Source of the DNA: UTCFX2 sp002050125
GTDB lineage: Bacteria; Chloroflexota; Anaerolineae; Anaerolineales; UBA4823
Reading direction: 5' to 3'
Assembly: GCA_027494035.1 (NCBI GenBank)
Contig: JAOSJQ010000001.1
Coordinates: 2,728,001-2,792,000, forward strand
DNA length: 64,000 nt
A program made the translations under genes and the position numbers. The number at the start of each line of letters is the position of its first letter. The stretch's first letter is position 1. Shown here piece by piece: positions 1 through 7,436 of the stretch. The notes below the pieces were generated by a model, which did no database searches, had not been told where the DNA came from, and saw only the letters and a program-made list of their open reading frames with translations.

Positions 1-95
1 CTCCTTCTGAAAAGTGTATGAATGAACTGGGTTGAACGGGTTTTCTGCGCAGGTTTCGATGCAGGTTTCGCTAACTATTTTCAACAAAGGGAGGT

Positions 96-542
96 TTACC
101 TCCCTGATTGACAGTCCGGACACAGCCCGTAAAACGCGATTTGCGGGCGCAGGATCTGATAACCGGAAGCGCGCTCGAGCGCGCGCAGCGTTTCCGGGTC
201 GAACGCCACTTCGGCGTCGATGATCTGGCTGCAGTTCAGGCAGATCAGGTGGGGGTGCGGTTCGGGGCGCTGACCGTCGTAATGACTGTCGCAGCGCAGG
301 TCGATCTCCAGCACCTGGTTCATCTCTTTGAGCAGCGCGAGGGTTTTGTAAACCGTCGCCTGGCTCATGGTGGGGAATTGGCGTTTGACTTGGGCGTAGA
401 GCTGGCTGGCGCTGGGGTGTCCCTCGCTGCGCGCGATCAGGCGCACCAGCTCCAGGCGCTGCGGGGTGAGGCGGAAATCGCGCTCCTTGAGGGCGGCGAC
501 GAGCTGGTCGTAGCGCAGGTCTATGTCAGTAGTAGGTATCAT
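96..542 (-). CDS. Fur-family transcriptional regulator (Fur/PerR/Zur type)
   Basis: A 148-residue protein, the usual length for the family. The N-terminal half (about residues 10-90) is a winged helix with the typical stretch 'RLTPQRLELVRLI' and 'SQATVYKTLALL'. The C-terminal half carries the dimerisation and metal-binding part, including 'HPHLICLNC' and a closing 'CPDC' (two CxxC pairs, usually a structural zinc site). Such proteins repress iron-uptake, zinc-uptake or peroxide-stress genes when metal-loaded; the sequence does not say which class this is, although the compact form with both CxxC pairs fits PerR/Zur as well as Fur. A strong promoter and an AT-rich hexamer array lie just upstream on the same strand, which suggests autoregulation. 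It is transcribed away from the phage-like cassette. Confidence 0.93.
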   Translation of the reverse strand: MIPTTDIDLRYDQLVAALKERDFRLTPQRLELVRLIARSEGHPSASQLYAQVKRQFPTMSQATVYKTLALLKEMNQVLEIDLRCDSHYDGQRPEPHPHLICLNCSQIIDAEVAFDPETLRALERASGYQILRPQIAFYGLCPDCQSGR

Positions 543-554
543 CTGAGAATAATT

Positions 555-580
555 CCTAATGGATAATTGTTATTGATTAT
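555..580. promoter_or_regulatory. Fur/PerR-box-like operator, probable autoregulation
   Basis: Between the -10 box and the start codon of the Fur-family gene lies an AT-rich run in an otherwise GC-rich context: GATAAT TGTTAT TGATTAT (562-580). It resembles the arrayed GATAAT-like hexamers of Fur boxes and overlaps the -10 element. A bound regulator there would block transcription of its own gene. Confidence 0.45.
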
Positions 581-604
581 AGCAGAGATCCGCCGGGTTG
601 GCAA
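576..604 (-). promoter_or_regulatory. Sigma70-type promoter of the Fur-family gene
   Basis: Reading the minus strand, TTGCCA (599-604) is followed after exactly 17 bases by TATAAT (576-581), about 35 bases before the start codon. Both hexamers are near consensus. This is inferred from sequence only. Confidence 0.7.
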
Positions 605-630
605 GGGTGAATTTGGGCGCGCGCTCACCT

Positions 631-690
631 CCCTCGGTCCCCCCAAATCCAGGCGGATGAAATCCGCAGGATTTGGGGGAAGAAAGACGA
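631..690. repeat. Dispersed palindromic repeat, asymmetric-flank form
   Basis: The palindrome CCCCAAATCC-AGGCGGAT / ATCCGC-AGGATTTGGGG (639-679) has a left flank CCTCGGTC and a right flank GAAGAAAG. The same flanks occur at about 11866-11920 and, inverted, at about 50492-50552. It belongs to the intergenic repeat family described in the findings. Confidence 0.75.
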
Positions 691-710
691 TCAAATTGCG
701 AATTAACGGA

Positions 711-800
711 AAGCCAGACACCCTCCCCAAATTCAGGCGAGATTTACCCGCCTGAATTTGGGGAGGCGGGGTGGGGTCGAACGGGGAGGCGGGGTGGGGT
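711..800. repeat. Dispersed palindromic repeat, symmetric form
   Basis: CCCTCCCCAAATTCAGGCG (721-739) pairs with CGCCTGAATTTGGGGAGG (749-766) around a short AT-rich loop. It is followed by two copies of a GGCGGGGTGGGGTC tail. The left flank 'AAGCCAGACACC' recurs at 44991 and, inverted, at about 50470. This and the preceding repeat fill the gap between the Fur gene and the cassette promoter. Confidence 0.8.
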
Positions 801-853
801 CAGCCCGCGCCTGCCCCCTGGGGGGAAAAGCGGGGGATTTCGTTCCCCGAACG

Positions 854-882
854 TTGAATTAGAACATGCGTTCTTGTATACT
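854..882 (+). promoter_or_regulatory. Promoter of the phage-like cassette with LexA box inside the spacer
   Basis: TTGAAT (854-859), a 17-base spacer (860-876) and TATACT (877-882) form a good sigma70-type promoter pointing into the cassette. The predicted transcription start is near 889, about 58 bases before the first ATG (947). The perfect palindrome GAAC-ATGC-GTTC (862-873) occupies the spacer, so a bound repressor would occlude RNA polymerase. Confidence 0.7.
862..873. promoter_or_regulatory. LexA-type SOS box, GAACATGCGTTC
   Basis: The site matches exactly the GAAC-N4-GTTC core of the Bacillus/actinobacterial-type LexA box, and the base before it (A) and after it (T) extend the palindrome. 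Its position between -35 and -10 is typical for LexA-repressed promoters. Whether the LexA of this organism uses this motif is not shown by the window. Confidence 0.65.
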
Positions 883-946
883 GGGCGCGAGGCGCACCCG
901 CGCAGTCAATCGGCTGAGCGTGTGCCGGACGAAAGGGAAACCTGCA

Positions 947-1282
947 ATGACGCCTGAACTTCTTTCTGCGATTGCCGCGGCGCTGCTGTCGCTGGCGGCG
1001 TCGTACCTGCCGGGGTTTGCCGGCTGGTACGAGAAGCTCGATTCGACGGCGAAGCGGCTGACCATGCTCGGGCTGCTGGCGGCGACCGCCGCGGCGGCGT
1101 ACGGGCTGGCGTGCGCCGGTTACGGCGAGCGGCTGGGGCTGGCGCTCACCTGCGACGCCGCCGGGCTGGAAACGCTGATCCGCTCGTTTGGGGCGGCGCT
1201 GGCGGCAAACCAGAGCGCCTATCTGATCACCCGTCCGAGCAAGGAGAGCCAGAATGGGCGCCGCGTCCCAGCCGGCGGCTAA
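947..1282 (+). CDS. Small membrane protein, possible holin
   Basis: A 111-residue protein with two hydrophobic segments, about residues 5-25 ('LLSAIAAALLSLAASYL') and 40-60 ('LTMLGLLAATAAAAYGLAC'), separated by a short charged stretch. This layout is compatible with a holin, and an M23 lysin lies in the same cassette, but there is no family motif I recognise. The start at 947 was chosen because the in-frame upstream candidate at 866 lies inside the promoter and SOS box; AAAGGG precedes the ATG at a suitable distance. It is the first gene of the cassette transcript and overlaps the next gene by 29 bases. Confidence 0.6.
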   Translation: MTPELLSAIAAALLSLAASYLPGFAGWYEKLDSTAKRLTMLGLLAATAAAAYGLACAGYGERLGLALTCDAAGLETLIRSFGAALAANQSAYLITRPSKESQNGRRVPAGG

Positions 1283-1577
1283 ACCCCAGCCGGCGGCTAA
1301 ACCCGCGCCGAAGCTGGAGATCCACGAGGAGATCGAGATGCTGCGCAGCGCCACGCGGCGCAGCTTCGAAATCTTTTCGCGGCTGGCGAACGCCGGCGAC
1401 GACCCGCCGCCCACGCGCGAAATCTGCGAGGCGCTGGGCGCGCTGGGGCTGGCGGCGGTGCGCACCAGCGCGCTGCTGCGCGCGCAGCTCAAGCTCAGCG
1501 GCGGGCAGGGGGCGCTCTCGCAAGAGCTGGAGGCGGCGCTCAAGGGGCTGTATCACGACTGGAGCCTCGACCTATGA
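1254..1577 (+). CDS. Small phage-cassette protein of unknown function
   Basis: A 107-residue protein starting with a Pro/Ala/Lys-rich low-complexity stretch (residues 5-20), followed by a helical, charged region. It starts inside the previous gene with a good AAGGAG site (1241-1246) and ends in an ATGA overlap with the next gene, so translation is coupled. Position just ahead of the large terminase and helical content make a small-terminase or head-assembly role possible, but no DNA-binding motif is visible. Confidence 0.55.
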   Translation: MGAASQPAAKPQPAAKPAPKLEIHEEIEMLRSATRRSFEIFSRLANAGDDPPPTREICEALGALGLAAVRTSALLRAQLKLSGGQGALSQELEAALKGLYHDWSLDL

Positions 1578-1798
1578 TCCCGCCCGGCTGCCCGATCCTC
1601 GCCGACGTGGACCGCTTCGAGCGCCATTCGCAGGGGCTGGCGCGCGCCATGCGCCAACTGTGGCGCGATCTTGCCGCCTGCCGCGGCTGCCCCAACGCGG
1701 CGGACTGCGAGATCCTCCAGACCCTGCACGCCAAAATCACCCGCGCGATCCAGGAGATCAGCGACGAGTGGAACCTGACCGAACTGGTTCAAGAATAA
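1574..1798 (+). CDS. Small cassette protein with paired cysteines, unknown function
   Basis: A 74-residue, mostly helical protein. It has a 'CRGCPNAADC' cluster near residue 36 that could bind metal. The ATG overlaps the preceding stop codon (ATGA). I do not recognise a family. Confidence 0.5.
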   Translation: MIPPGCPILADVDRFERHSQGLARAMRQLWRDLAACRGCPNAADCEILQTLHAKITRAIQEISDEWNLTELVQE

Positions 1799-1810
1799 GG
1801 AGCGCAAAAC

Positions 1811-2089
1811 ATGGCAATTTCGGGACAAAAAATCGTGACGACCGCCGGGACGGCGGTGACGCTGGGCGATCAAGCCGTGTGCGCCCCGCTGCTGGTCAAG
1901 GCGCTGGACACCAATACCGGCGTGGTGGCGCTGGGCTGCGACGGCGCGGGCGACGTGACGCTCGCCAACGGCTTGCGGCTGGAGCCGGGCGAGGCGGCGG
2001 CGTTTGCCTTTGTCGGCTCGCTGGCGAACGTCTGGCTCGACGCGGCGGTGAACGGCGAGGGCGTCTGCTGGCTCATCCTGGCGGCGTGA
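1811..2089 (+). CDS. Small beta-rich structural-like protein
   Basis: A 92-residue protein rich in Gly, Ala, Val and Thr with alternating hydrophobic residues, typical of an all-beta virion decoration or fibre-base protein. It has a clear AAGGAG ribosome site and sits directly ahead of the terminase gene. Its character resembles the product at 6504-6863, suggesting both are minor head proteins. That is inference from composition and position; no signature motif is present. Confidence 0.5.
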   Translation: MAISGQKIVTTAGTAVTLGDQAVCAPLLVKALDTNTGVVALGCDGAGDVTLANGLRLEPGEAAAFAFVGSLANVWLDAAVNGEGVCWLILAA

Positions 2090-2185
2090 GCGATGCTCGC
2101 CCCCGGCTGGGCTTTACGGCGCTCCGCCCCGCTGCGCCGTCCGCGCGCGGGACCGTCCGGCTGGCGCGCCGCCCTGCAGAGGCGC

Positions 2186-3691
2186 ATGACTGATCTGAGC
2201 GAAATCCTCCGCGCAAACCTGAGCGACATCCGCACCTTCAGCGCCAACGCCTCGGGGGTGCGGCTGCGCTCGTACCAGCAGCACGCCGCGCTGAGCATCG
2301 TCAATTCGGTGCTGCACAAGCGCGGGCTGTCCTTCGTGGTGATCTTCCCGCGCCAGTCGGGCAAGAACGAGCTGCAAGCGCAGCTCGAGACCTACCTGCT
2401 GACGCTGTTCTCGCGCCTGCCGGCGGAGATGGTTAAAGTCTCGCCGACCTGGAAGCCGCAGACGCTGAACGCCATGCGGCGGCTGGAGCGCATGCTCAAG
2501 CGCAACCTGCTCACGCGCACGCTGTGGCGCAAGGAGCAGTCGTACATCTACCGCGTGGGCGCGGCGCGCATCGCTTTCTTGTCCGGCTCGCCCACCGCCA
2601 ACGTGGTGGGCGCCACCGCCAATCTGCTGCTCGAATGCGACGAAGCTCAGGACGTGTCCATCGAGAAGTGGGACAAGGAGATCGCGCCGATGGCTGCCAG
2701 CACAAACGCCACGCGCGTCTTTTGGGGCACCGCCTGGACCGCCCACACGCTGCTGAGCCGCGAAAAGCGGCTGGCGCTCGCCGCCGAGCAGCGCGATGGG
2801 GCGCGGCGCGTGTTTCAGATCACCGCCAACGAGGTGCGCGCCGAAGTGCCGGCGTACGGCAAGTTTGTGGACGGCGAGATCGCCCGCCACGGGCGCAGCA
2901 GTCCCTACATTCGCAGCCAGTTTTTCAGCGAGGAGATCGACGAAGCCGGCGGGATGTTCACGCCCGAACGGCTGGCGCTCATGCAGGGCGCGCACCCGCC
3001 GCGCTCCGCCCCCGAACCCGGGCGGGTCTACGCGTTCGCGCTCGACGTGGGCGGGGAGGACTTCGCCGCCGGCGGCGACGCCGCGGGTCGGCGCGACGCC
3101 ACCGCGCTGACGGTCGCCGAGGTGGACCTTTCCGCCGCCGACGAAGAGCTGCAACTCGGACCGCGCTTGCTGGCGCGCTTTCGCAAACAGTGGGTGGGGC
3201 TCAGCCACCTGGAGGTCTTCCGTCAGATGAGCGCGCTGGTGGATCTGTGGAGCCCGCAGCGGGTGATCGTGGACGCCACCGGCGTGGGCGAGGGACTGGC
3301 GTCGCTGTTGTTGCAGCGTTACGGGACGATGGTGACGCCGTTCAAGTTCACCCAGACGGCAAAGTCCGAGCTGGGGTGGGGGTTCATCGCCGCGGTCGAG
3401 AGCGGGCGCTACAAGGAACACGCGCCCGGCGCAGGGGCGGGCGAGGCGGAGCGGTTGCAGCGCCTGTTCTGGGAGCAATGCCGCGGCGCGGGCTTCGAAG
3501 TGCTGCCCGGACCCGGGCGCATCTGCCGCTGGGGCGCGCCCGCCGCGGCGCGCGGCGCGGCGGGCGAACCGCTGCACGACGATCTGCTGCTCTCGGCGGC
3601 GCTGGCGGCGCACCTGCTGGGCGAGCGCTGGGGCAGCGCCGAGTCGGCGGTGATCCGCTCCTACGACCCGCTGCAGGATATGCAATTTTGA
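2186..3691 (+). CDS. terL: Phage terminase large subunit (ATPase-nuclease)
   Basis: A 501-residue packaging motor. The ATPase domain has a Walker A-like 'PRQSGKN' (residues 55-61) and Walker B 'LLLECDEAQ' (147-155), followed by a coupling segment ('FWGTAWT', about 180-185). The C-terminal RNase-H-like nuclease has acidic residues in 'FALDVGG' (D287), 'GRRDATAL' (D304) and 'VIVDATGVGEG' (D363). The enzyme translocates DNA into the prohead and cuts the concatemer. I chose the ATG at 2186 (preceded by AGAGGCG) because translation from 2093 would add a 31-residue basic, low-complexity tail; 2093 remains possible since it lies 4 bases after the previous stop. No intact small subunit is recognisable upstream. 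Confidence 0.92.
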   Translation: MTDLSEILRANLSDIRTFSANASGVRLRSYQQHAALSIVNSVLHKRGLSFVVIFPRQSGKNELQAQLETYLLTLFSRLPAEMVKVSPTWKPQTLNAMRRLERMLKRNLLTRTLWRKEQSYIYRVGAARIAFLSGSPTANVVGATANLLLECDEAQDVSIEKWDKEIAPMAASTNATRVFWGTAWTAHTLLSREKRLALAAEQRDGARRVFQITANEVRAEVPAYGKFVDGEIARHGRSSPYIRSQFFSEEIDEAGGMFTPERLALMQGAHPPRSAPEPGRVYAFALDVGGEDFAAGGDAAGRRDATALTVAEVDLSAADEELQLGPRLLARFRKQWVGLSHLEVFRQMSALVDLWSPQRVIVDATGVGEGLASLLLQRYGTMVTPFKFTQTAKSELGWGFIAAVESGRYKEHAPGAGAGEAERLQRLFWEQCRGAGFEVLPGPGRICRWGAPAAARGAAGEPLHDDLLLSAALAAHLLGERWGSAESAVIRSYDPLQDMQF

Positions 3692-3762
3692 GCCTCAGCC
3701 CGCAGCGGCTGGCGCAAGGATACTGGAAAGGATGGCAGAAAGGATGACGAAAAGGAGAATGG

Positions 3763-4224
3763 ATGAACTACCCGCTTGAAAAACCGGCAATCACCCAGGA
3801 GTTTGGCGCAGACCCGGCGAGCTACGCCCGTTTTGGCTATCCGGGGCACAACGGGCTGGATTTATGGACGGCGCGCGAACCGCCCTACGTTTATAACATC
3901 GAGCAAGGCGTGGTCGAGAAGGTGGGCTGGGAGGAGCACGGCTACGGCAAGTACGTGGTGATCCTGCACGCCGGCGGCTGGCGCACCTATTACGCTCATC
4001 TGAGCCAGGTGCACGTGCTGCCCGGCAGCCGCCTCGCCGCCTCGACCGCGCTGGGGTTGATGGGCGCGACCGGGTTTGCGCGCGGCGCGCACCTGCACCT
4101 GGGCGTGCGCTACGCCGCGGCGCGTGCCCCGGCGTACAAGGGTTACGTGGACCCGCTGCCGCTGCTGCGCGGCGAACCGCTGCGGCTGCTCAGCGGCGCG
4201 GGCGGGGAAGAGGTGATCCTGTAG
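3763..4224 (+). CDS. M23-family peptidase (cell-wall lysin), probably truncated by an amber codon
   Basis: A 153-residue LytM/M23 metallopeptidase that cleaves peptide cross-bridges of peptidoglycan. The zinc-site residues are visible: 'GHNGLD' (H29 and D33) and 'HLHLG' (H110 and H112), plus the catalytic His in 'YYAHL' (H79). AAGGAG precedes the start. The frame ends at TAG (4222-4224), but stays open for 43 more codons to a TAA at 4354-4356 (see next entry). It lies between terminase and capsid, an unusual place for a lysis gene. Without the tail the catalytic domain is complete, so the protein may still work. Confidence 0.88.
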   Translation: MNYPLEKPAITQEFGADPASYARFGYPGHNGLDLWTAREPPYVYNIEQGVVEKVGWEEHGYGKYVVILHAGGWRTYYAHLSQVHVLPGSRLAASTALGLMGATGFARGAHLHLGVRYAAARAPAYKGYVDPLPLLRGEPLRLLSGAGGEEVIL

Positions 4225-4356
4225 CCCGCCGAAGCCGCCGCGCCCACGCCGCCCGCCGCGCAACCGCCCGCCGCGGCGCTGGTGGGCGTGCCGCCGGCGC
4301 TGTTCGTCGCCAAGCGCGGCAACAAGACCCTCTACCGCATGCGGCGCTATTTCTAA
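4225..4356 (+). other. In-frame continuation of the M23 lysin beyond the TAG codon
   Basis: After TAG (4222-4224) the same frame encodes a Pro/Ala linker ('PAEAAAPTPPAAQPP') and then a coherent end, 'LFVAKRGNKTLYRMRRYF', closed by TAA at 4354-4356, 16 bases before the next gene. The linker-plus-basic-tail design and the normal spacing of the TAA to the next ribosome site suggest that this was, or is by readthrough, part of the lysin. A nonsense mutation or a sequencing substitution are the simplest explanations. Confidence 0.6.
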
Positions 4357-4372
4357 ACCCAGGAGCGAGCGA

Positions 4373-6370
4373 ATGACCGATACCCCAATCCAAATTGCCG
4401 GCGACAAGATCCGGCTGGCGCTGGCGGGCGAGCTGGCGGGCAAGACCGCCGCCAGCGCGACCTACCGCGCCCGTTTTGTGCGCGCCGGCAGGGCGCGCGG
4501 CGCGCCTGGCGCGGAGCTAATCATCGAGGCGCAGGCGCTCGAACGCGCCGCGCCGCAGTTCGACCGCTGCGCGGTGTTCCTCGACCACGCCGGTCTCTTC
4601 GAACACCCCTCGCTGACCCGCCTGGCGGGCGTGACCGCCGAGCCGGTCTATAACCCGCAGGAGCAGGCGCTCGAGGGCTGCATCCGCCTGAGCAGCAGCC
4701 CCGCCGGAGAGCTGGCGCGGGCGCTCATCGACGAGCTGCTGGCGGCGCCCGACCGCGCCCCCGACCTGGGCTTGTCGATCGTGTTTTACGGTCAGTTTGC
4801 GCCGCGGCTTGACCCCGATCAGCCGCGCCGCGTGACCGCCATCCGCCAGGTCGAGAGCGTGGACCTGGTCTTCAAACCCGCCGCCGGCGGGCGCATTTTG
4901 GAGAAACTCAGCGCGTTGAATGAGGCTTTCAATCCAAACCCGGCAGGCGCTGCGCCTGCCAAAGGAGCTAACCAACCCATGCAAACTCAAGCCGAACCCC
5001 AACCCATTACCAATACCGAACCGGCGGACAGCCCCGCCTGGGCGGAGGCGCAAACCGCCGCCGCTGCGGACGTGCTGATCGCGTCCTCGGGCTTGCCCGC
5101 CCCGGCGCGCCTGCGCCTGAGCCAGGCGCGTTACCGCAGCCCCGCCGAACTCCAGAGCGCCATCGACGCCGAGCGGGCGTATTTAGCGACGCTCGCCGCC
5201 GACCGCGTGATCGACATCGGCGGCGCCGCCCCGCGCTCGCCCCAAATCTCCGGCGGGCTGTCCAGCCTGGATCAGATCGGGCTCGCGCTCGACGGGCTGG
5301 TGCAGGGGACGCGCCCGCGCCGCGGCGTGCAGCCGCTCTCGGGCGTGCGCGAGCTGTATCATCTGCTTTCGGGCGATTACGAGATGACCGGCGTGTATCA
5401 GGGCGAGCGCGTCAGCCTGGCGAACGTGAACTCGTCCACGATGGCGAGCCTGGTCGCCAACGCGCTCAACAAGGCGGTGATGGCGGAGTTCCAGCGCTAC
5501 CCGCAATGGTGGGCGCCAATCGTGAACCCGATGGACTTCGACAGCCTGCAGGCGGTGCGCTGGACCACCCTCGGCGGCGTGGGCGAGCTGCCCACCGTGG
5601 CGGAGGGCGCGGCGTACACCGAACTGACCTGGGACGACAAGTACGAGACTGCCGCGTTCGTGAAAAAAGGCGGCTACCTGGGGCTGACGATGGAAGCCAT
5701 CGACAAGGACGAAACCGGGCGGCTGCGCGCCGCGCCGCGCGCCCTGGCGCAGGCTGCCTGGCTGACGCTCAGCAAGTCGATCTCGTCCATCTTCACCCAG
5801 GCGGCGGGGGCGGGACCCACGCTGGCGGACGGCACGGCGCTGTTCCACGCCACGCGCGGCAACGTCGGTTCGGCGGCGCTGAGCCTCACCAGTTGGAACG
5901 CGGCGCGCAGCGCGATGCGCAAATTCAGCGAGCTGCACAGCGGCGTCCGGCTCGGCGCGCTGGCGGCGCCCAAGTACCTGCTCGTGCCGGCGGATCTGGA
6001 GATCACCGCGCTGCAAGTCATCGCCTCCGAGCACGACTACACTTACGCGCTGGCGAACGGGCAAGCCGCGCCAGCCAACGTCAACGCGCAGGGCGGCAGC
6101 CTGGCGGAGCGCATGGCTTTTGCGCGCGAGCGCGTGATCGTGGTGGACTTGTGGAGCGACGCCAACGATTGGGCGGCGGTGTGCGACCCGATCCTGTACC
6201 CCACGATCGGCGTGGGCTTTCGTTACGGGCGCACGCCCGAGATCTTCTCGGTCGCCAGCCCCACCGCCGGGCTGATGTTCACCAATGACACGCTGCCGAT
6301 CAAGGTGCGCTTCGTCTATGCCTGCGGAGCGGTGGACTGGCGCGGGATGTACAAGGCGAACGTCGCCTGA
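4373..6370 (+). CDS. Prohead protease-major capsid protein fusion
   Basis: A 665-residue protein in two parts. Residues 1-180 resemble a phage prohead serine protease: 'VFLDHAG' (candidate His72), 'LGLSIVFYG' (candidate Ser135), and 'VESVDLVFKPAAGG' near 160-173, the usual closing motif of this family. A Pro/Ala linker (185-215) follows, and from about residue 300 the chain is a HK97-like major capsid protein ('NPMDFDSLQAVRWTTLGGVGELP', 'VCDPILYPTIGVGF', 'FVYACGAVDWRGMYK'). The protease would cut scaffold and capsid precursors during head maturation. Such fusions are known in some phages. A hairpin, AAGGAG and ATG at 4942-4981 may allow separate synthesis of the capsid part. Confidence 0.88.
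   Translation: MTDTPIQIAGDKIRLALAGELAGKTAASATYRARFVRAGRARGAPGAELIIEAQALERAAPQFDRCAVFLDHAGLFEHPSLTRLAGVTAEPVYNPQEQALEGCIRLSSSPAGELARALIDELLAAPDRAPDLGLSIVFYGQFAPRLDPDQPRRVTAIRQVESVDLVFKPAAGGRILEKLSALNEAFNPNPAGAAPAKGANQPMQTQAEPQPITNTEPADSPAWAEAQTAAAADVLIASSGLPAPARLRLSQARYRSPAELQSAIDAERAYLATLAADRVIDIGGAAPRSPQISGGLSSLDQIGLALDGLVQGTRPRRGVQPLSGVRELYHLLSGDYEMTGVYQGERVSLANVNSSTMASLVANALNKAVMAEFQRYPQWWAPIVNPMDFDSLQAVRWTTLGGVGELPTVAEGAAYTELTWDDKYETAAFVKKGGYLGLTMEAIDKDETGRLRAAPRALAQAAWLTLSKSISSIFTQAAGAGPTLADGTALFHATRGNVGSAALSLTSWNAARSAMRKFSELHSGVRLGALAAPKYLLVPADLEITALQVIASEHDYTYALANGQAAPANVNAQGGSLAERMAFARERVIVVDLWSDANDWAAVCDPILYPTIGVGFRYGRTPEIFSVASPTAGLMFTNDTLPIKVRFVYACGAVDWRGMYKANVA
4942..4981 (+). promoter_or_regulatory. 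Hairpin plus Shine-Dalgarno site: candidate internal start for the capsid protein
   Basis: Inside the protease-capsid gene a perfect inverted repeat GGCAGGCGC-T-GCGCCTGCC (4942-4960) is followed at once by AAAGGAG (4961-4967) and an in-frame ATG at 4979 (residue 203, start 'MQTQAEPQ'). It lies exactly in the linker between the two domains. Initiation there would give free capsid protein of 463 residues in excess of the protease fusion. Confidence 0.5.
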
Positions 6371-6503
6371 CAGGCAGGCGAGGCAGGCGGAAGTGCAAGG
6401 CTGCATCCTCGGCGACGCGCTGTTCCTGGCTGCCCTGGTCGTATGGGCGACCGGCTGCCTGCTCTATTCGATCAAAACCACGCCCGAAAAGGAGTTTTTC
6501 AAG

Positions 6504-6863
6504 ATGAACCGTGTTTTCCAACAAACGCTCAACCTGGGACCGGCGCTGGCTGCCAACCACAGCTTTTCGTTCAAATCGCCGTTCGACTGCCAGCTCGTCC
6601 ACGTGAGCCTGTGTAACTCGACCGCCAACGCCGGGACGCTGAAGATCGGCATCCCGGCTGACGACGACTACTACCTCGCCGCGAAGAGCTTTGGCGTGAG
6701 CGGCGCGCCCGCCGAGGCAGCCACGCCCGCCGGCTTCGACGGGGTGGGGGCGGGCGGGCAGTACCCGCACGTCGAGAGCGGCGCCACGCTGCTGGTCACC
6801 ATCACCGACCACGCCTCGCACATGGCGAACGCGGCGGTGGTGTTGACCTTCACCGAGGGCTGA
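6504..6863 (+). CDS. Small phage structural protein (possible head decoration)
   Basis: A 119-residue, beta-rich protein located directly after the capsid gene, the usual place of a head-decoration protein. Text such as 'FSFKSPFDCQLVHVSLCNS' and 'ATLLVTITDHA' shows alternating strands. The start at 6504 is set by AAAGGAG at 6488-6494; in-frame ATGs further upstream overlap the capsid gene and would add a basic segment. No recognised family motif. An intrinsic terminator follows it. Confidence 0.6.
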   Translation: MNRVFQQTLNLGPALAANHSFSFKSPFDCQLVHVSLCNSTANAGTLKIGIPADDDYYLAAKSFGVSGAPAEAATPAGFDGVGAGGQYPHVESGATLLVTITDHASHMANAAVVLTFTEG

Positions 6864-6869
6864 ACCGGA

Positions 6870-6907
6870 AGCCGCAGGCGCGCCGCGTCTGCGGCTGCAC
6901 CTTTTTT
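6870..6907 (+). terminator. Intrinsic terminator inside the cassette
   Basis: AGCCGCAG (6870-6877) pairs with CTGCGGCT (6889-6896), followed after five bases by six T residues (6902-6907). It lies between the decoration-like gene and the next structural gene and would reduce transcription into the portal-adaptor part, giving more capsid than portal mRNA. Confidence 0.65.
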
Positions 6908-6928
6908 ACACTCAAAAGGAGGCGCCCG

Positions 6929-7417
6929 ATGGGCAACCGTCACCAGAGCCGTTCCGAAGCCTACGACCTGGTTCGTTTCTACTACCGCGGCTTCTGCCAG
7001 GCGACCCGCACGACCGCGTTCAAGGTCGCGCACAACAACTACACCCCCGTCCCCTTGGACGCGGACAATTACGACCTGGTGCGCCCCAACGCATCGCCGA
7101 TGCACAACCCGGCGGTGAACAACGAGCGCGTCTACGCCCGCCGCGACGGCGTGTACCTGATCGCCGCGCACGCGGTCTGGGCGTCCAACGCCACGGGGGT
7201 GCGGGTGATCTACATTGCGCGCAACGGCGCGAACATCGCCGCCGACCGGCGCGCCGCCCTCTCCGGCTACGATACCGCGCAGCAGGTCAGCACGATGCGC
7301 TACTTGAACGCCGGGGATTATGTGACGCTGTACGCGTTTCAGAATTCGGGCGGGGATCTCAACCTGCTGCAGGCGGCATACACGCCGGTGTTGTCTGTGG
7401 CGCTGGTGGGGGATTGA
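6929..7417 (+). CDS. Jelly-roll (C1q/TNF-like) virion protein, possible head fibre
   Basis: A 162-residue protein. From about residue 60 the pattern 'DGVYLIAAHAVW...GVRVIYIARNGANIA...YLNAGDYVTLYAFQNSG' is characteristic of C1q/TNF-like jelly rolls found at the tips of phage fibres and in capsid-surface proteins. AAAAGGAGG precedes the start. As the cassette lacks tail genes, a head fibre or surface adhesin is more likely than a tail fibre. The domain call is from pattern recognition; the attachment site is inference. Confidence 0.6.
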   Translation: MGNRHQSRSEAYDLVRFYYRGFCQATRTTAFKVAHNNYTPVPLDADNYDLVRPNASPMHNPAVNNERVYARRDGVYLIAAHAVWASNATGVRVIYIARNGANIAADRRAALSGYDTAQQVSTMRYLNAGDYVTLYAFQNSGGDLNLLQAAYTPVLSVALVGD

Positions 7418-7436
7418 CGCAATGAAAGGAGTTTTT

